7,888 nucleotides of DNA from Bacteroidia bacterium (GTDB taxonomy: Bacteria; Bacteroidota; Bacteroidia; NS11-12g; UBA955): positions 1 through 7,888 of the forward strand of contig JACMRS010000104.1 of assembly GCA_014376345.1 (NCBI GenBank), read 5' to 3'. The notes under the pieces were generated by a model, which was not told the DNA's origin, ran no database searches, and was given only the letters and a program-made list of their open reading frames with translations. Below are positions 6,561 to 7,888 of this stretch, one piece after another (position 1 is the first letter of the stretch; each line of letters opens with the position of its first letter). The translations under genes and the position numbers were made by a program.

Positions 6561-7664
6561 TTGAATAAAATAGCTAGGTTCTTATTCGGATTACTTTTTT
6601 TATTTGTTTCCTGTAAACATAGCAAGGATTTATCGAGCCCTCATAATTATAGTAAACCTCCGCTTTTAGAAGAGTTTGTTTATGATTCATTAAGCCAGTA
6701 TAATATAATTACTATTGGTGAGGCTGTGCATTTTAATAAAACAATGTATGATCTTCAATTGAGGATAATAGACAGTCTGAAAGTTTCAAATGTATTTATT
6801 GAGAACAGTTATTTTACTATTAAAGAAATACTTTCAGATACCTCAGACACAAAATATCATTTTAAGGATTATTCATCTTTGGTGAGAGCAATTCACAATA
6901 AAGGTGTGAATGTAATTGGAATGAATCCCGGTTATTTGAAAGGAAATGTTTTGAAATTTGCCTCAATTTTGAAAAGTGCTGATACGGTTCTGTATGAAAA
7001 TTTAAATGAAATTTTCCGTTTAGATAGTTTTAATGAGGCGTATTATTGGTACAGAATGTCTGATTCAGAATTAACTCAACTTAAGTTAAGGTTAGACACT
7101 TTGGGTAAAAGAATTTCAAGTCGAATTCCGGACTTTATTTTTGATGAGGGTTGTTATTTTATTAAAAAGGATTTGGAATATGTTTATTTGAAGAGAACTA
7201 TCGGGGATAAGGAAAGAGATTCTATAATGTTCCGGATTATTATGGATCATAACAATTCAAATAAAAAATCGGTTGTTTTAGCACATAACTTTCATCTGAC
7301 TTTAAATAATAACTATAAAAGCAATTTGGGACATTTTCTCAAAAGTAAATTTGGAAATCGAATGTTTTCTATTGGTACTGATTTCTATTCTGGAAGTTAT
7401 CTAACCAACAATAATTATCATAGTAAAGAATATGAATTTTCGCAAGTTGAGTTTAATGGTTTGAAGCATTCAATCTGGCGCAAGAATGATTGGACTAATT
7501 TAAAACAGCCATTCTATTACTACTCCAAAGACCTGCCGAATTCAAATTATAAAACAAAATGGGCTGGTGGAATGGACTATAAAAAACTCATATTGTCTAT
7601 AAATTACAGAACTGATTTTGATTTAATTATTTTTATTCCAACTGTTGAGGCGGGGAAATTATGA
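6561..7664 (+). CDS. Predicted lipoprotein of the erythromycin-esterase-like (EreA/ChaN-like) family
   Basis: The 367-residue product starts with a lipoprotein signal: basic MNKIAR, a hydrophobic core (7-16) and the lipobox FVSC with Cys18. Phe at -3 is not classical but is tolerated in Bacteroidota. The mature part matches the erythromycin esterase-like fold: IGEAVHF (52-58) gives the conserved Glu54 and His57, Glu81 (FIEN) fits the second acidic residue, RDSIM (219-223) fits the family's RD..M motif, and VVLAHNFHL (238-246) supplies His242 and His245. These are followed by LGHFLKSKFG (256-265) and IGTDFYSG (271-278). The C-terminus (FDLIIFIPT) fits the family's last strand, so the protein looks complete. 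Family members include macrolide esterases, but most have unknown substrates; macrolide resistance should not be assumed. The TTG is the only usual start between the in-frame stop at 6498 and Met62, which would lose the signal and both catalytic residues. Its base composition is far richer in A+T than ftsZ, suggesting later arrival. Confidence 0.75.
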   Translation: MNKIARFLFGLLFLFVSCKHSKDLSSPHNYSKPPLLEEFVYDSLSQYNIITIGEAVHFNKTMYDLQLRIIDSLKVSNVFIENSYFTIKEILSDTSDTKYHFKDYSSLVRAIHNKGVNVIGMNPGYLKGNVLKFASILKSADTVLYENLNEIFRLDSFNEAYYWYRMSDSELTQLKLRLDTLGKRISSRIPDFIFDEGCYFIKKDLEYVYLKRTIGDKERDSIMFRIIMDHNNSNKKSVVLAHNFHLTLNNNYKSNLGHFLKSKFGNRMFSIGTDFYSGSYLTNNNYHSKEYEFSQVEFNGLKHSIWRKNDWTNLKQPFYYYSKDLPNSNYKTKWAGGMDYKKLILSINYRTDFDLIIFIPTVEAGKL

Positions 7665-7737
7665 TGTTTGGGAGGTGACTTTCAAAATAAATCTAAACCA
7701 TCTTTTTTAAAGACACAACAACTACGTTTTCGTTAGT

Positions 7738-7888
7738 TTACAGATAATTTAATTCAAGCGATTGAGGCAGCATAAGTAGAAAAGGAAGCGCTTTGGAATA
7801 ATCAAGATCAGGATATTCCAAACCTAAAACACGCAGGTTTTTATAATAAATCTGATGCTGTAAGTAATATTTTTTTTCACTTTGTATA
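7738..7888 (-). CDS. Possible C-terminal end of an unrecognised minus-strand gene (partial at right edge)
   Basis: Read on the minus strand from 7887, 49 codons are open to a TAA at 7738-7740. The visible end includes LRVLGLEYPDLDYSKALP and finishes LPQSLELNYL. I do not recognise the family. The composition is plausible for a protein, with many Leu, Tyr and Lys and no odd runs. If real, the gene converges on the lipoprotein gene, with 73 bases between the two stops, and the weak hairpin at 7720-7738 sits beside its stop. In DNA this rich in A+T an open stretch of 49 codons is not rare, and the opposite strand also reads plausibly, so this entry is tentative. Confidence 0.25.
   Translation of the reverse strand, partial: IQSEKKYYLQHQIYYKNLRVLGLEYPDLDYSKALPFLLMLPQSLELNYL
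7792..7822. repeat. Nine-base perfect inverted repeat with 13-base spacer
   Basis: TTTGGAATA (7792-7800) and TATTCCAAA (7814-7822) are exact reverse complements. The potential hairpin has no T tract on either side, so it is not a typical terminator. It lies inside the tentative minus-strand frame. About one such repeat could be expected by chance in a window of this size and composition. Confidence 0.4.

Larger units (their letters stand above)
7665..7888. other. Region after the lipoprotein gene with no securely identified gene
   Basis: These 224 bases are AT-rich. They hold two weak hairpins: TCTTT/AAAGA at 7701-7713, and AACTA/TAGTT at 7720-7738 with an inner CG pair next to a bulge. They also hold a nine-base inverted repeat at 7792-7822, an eight-T run at 7870-7877 and a minus-strand frame entering from the right edge. 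On the plus strand, the frame that continues from the lipoprotein gene is interrupted by stops at 7734 and 7773 but otherwise reads like protein. No tRNA, attachment site or insertion-sequence end is recognised. Confidence 0.4.

Noticed and set aside
6561..7664. Calling the lipoprotein gene a macrolide resistance gene (ere)
   Set aside because: Only family-level motifs are seen. Most Ere-like proteins have no shown macrolide activity, and nothing around the gene (integron, transposon, other resistance genes) supports a resistance role.
7720..7738. Hairpin AACTACG-TTTT-CGTTAGTT as a convergent terminator
   Set aside because: The stem needs a bulge, is only seven pairs and mostly A-T, and no clear T tract follows on either strand.
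1..7888. CRISPR array, tRNA, rRNA, insertion sequence or phage genes
   Set aside because: No regularly spaced repeats, cloverleaf-like sequence, rRNA-like segments, transposase motifs or terminal repeats were seen on reading both strands.

Overview
The window is a stretch of the division and cell-wall (dcw) cluster of a member of the Bacteroidota, all on the + strand, followed by one gene that does not belong to the cluster and by a short region of uncertain content. The phylum assignment is an inference. It rests on the gene order ftsW-murG-murC-ftsQ-ftsA-ftsZ with no ddl or murB between murC and ftsQ, on the form of FtsZ (N-terminal LPKEQSSIIKVIGVGGGGSNAV and C-terminal NKYLHGNVD), on the divergent FtsQ, and on A-rich leaders without Shine-Dalgarno sequences before ftsA and ftsZ. 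The genus cannot be told.

Layout. 1-516: the C-terminal part of ftsW, cut by the left edge. 503-1600: murG, best read from a TTG start behind a strong Shine-Dalgarno sequence inside ftsW. 1597-2991: murC, overlapping murG by ATGA. 2975-3802: ftsQ, overlapping murC by 17 bases. 3841-5148: ftsA. 5197-6510: ftsZ. 6561-7664: a predicted lipoprotein of the erythromycin-esterase-like family. 7665-7888: no securely identified gene; a minus-strand reading frame enters from the right edge and ends at 7738.

The first six genes act in one process. MurC adds L-alanine to UDP-MurNAc. MurG makes lipid II at the inner face of the membrane. FtsW polymerises lipid II at the septum. FtsQ links the cytoplasmic ring to the periplasmic synthesis machinery. 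FtsA ties FtsZ to the membrane, and FtsZ builds the ring. The overlaps from ftsW to ftsQ suggest one translationally coupled transcript; ftsA and ftsZ follow after gaps of 38 and 48 bases.

No new multi-gene system is visible. The points worth a second look are the lipoprotein gene after ftsZ, which is much richer in A+T than its neighbours and starts with TTG; three similar Pro-aromatic-basic motifs in the FtsZ tail; the murG start; and the ambiguous right edge.
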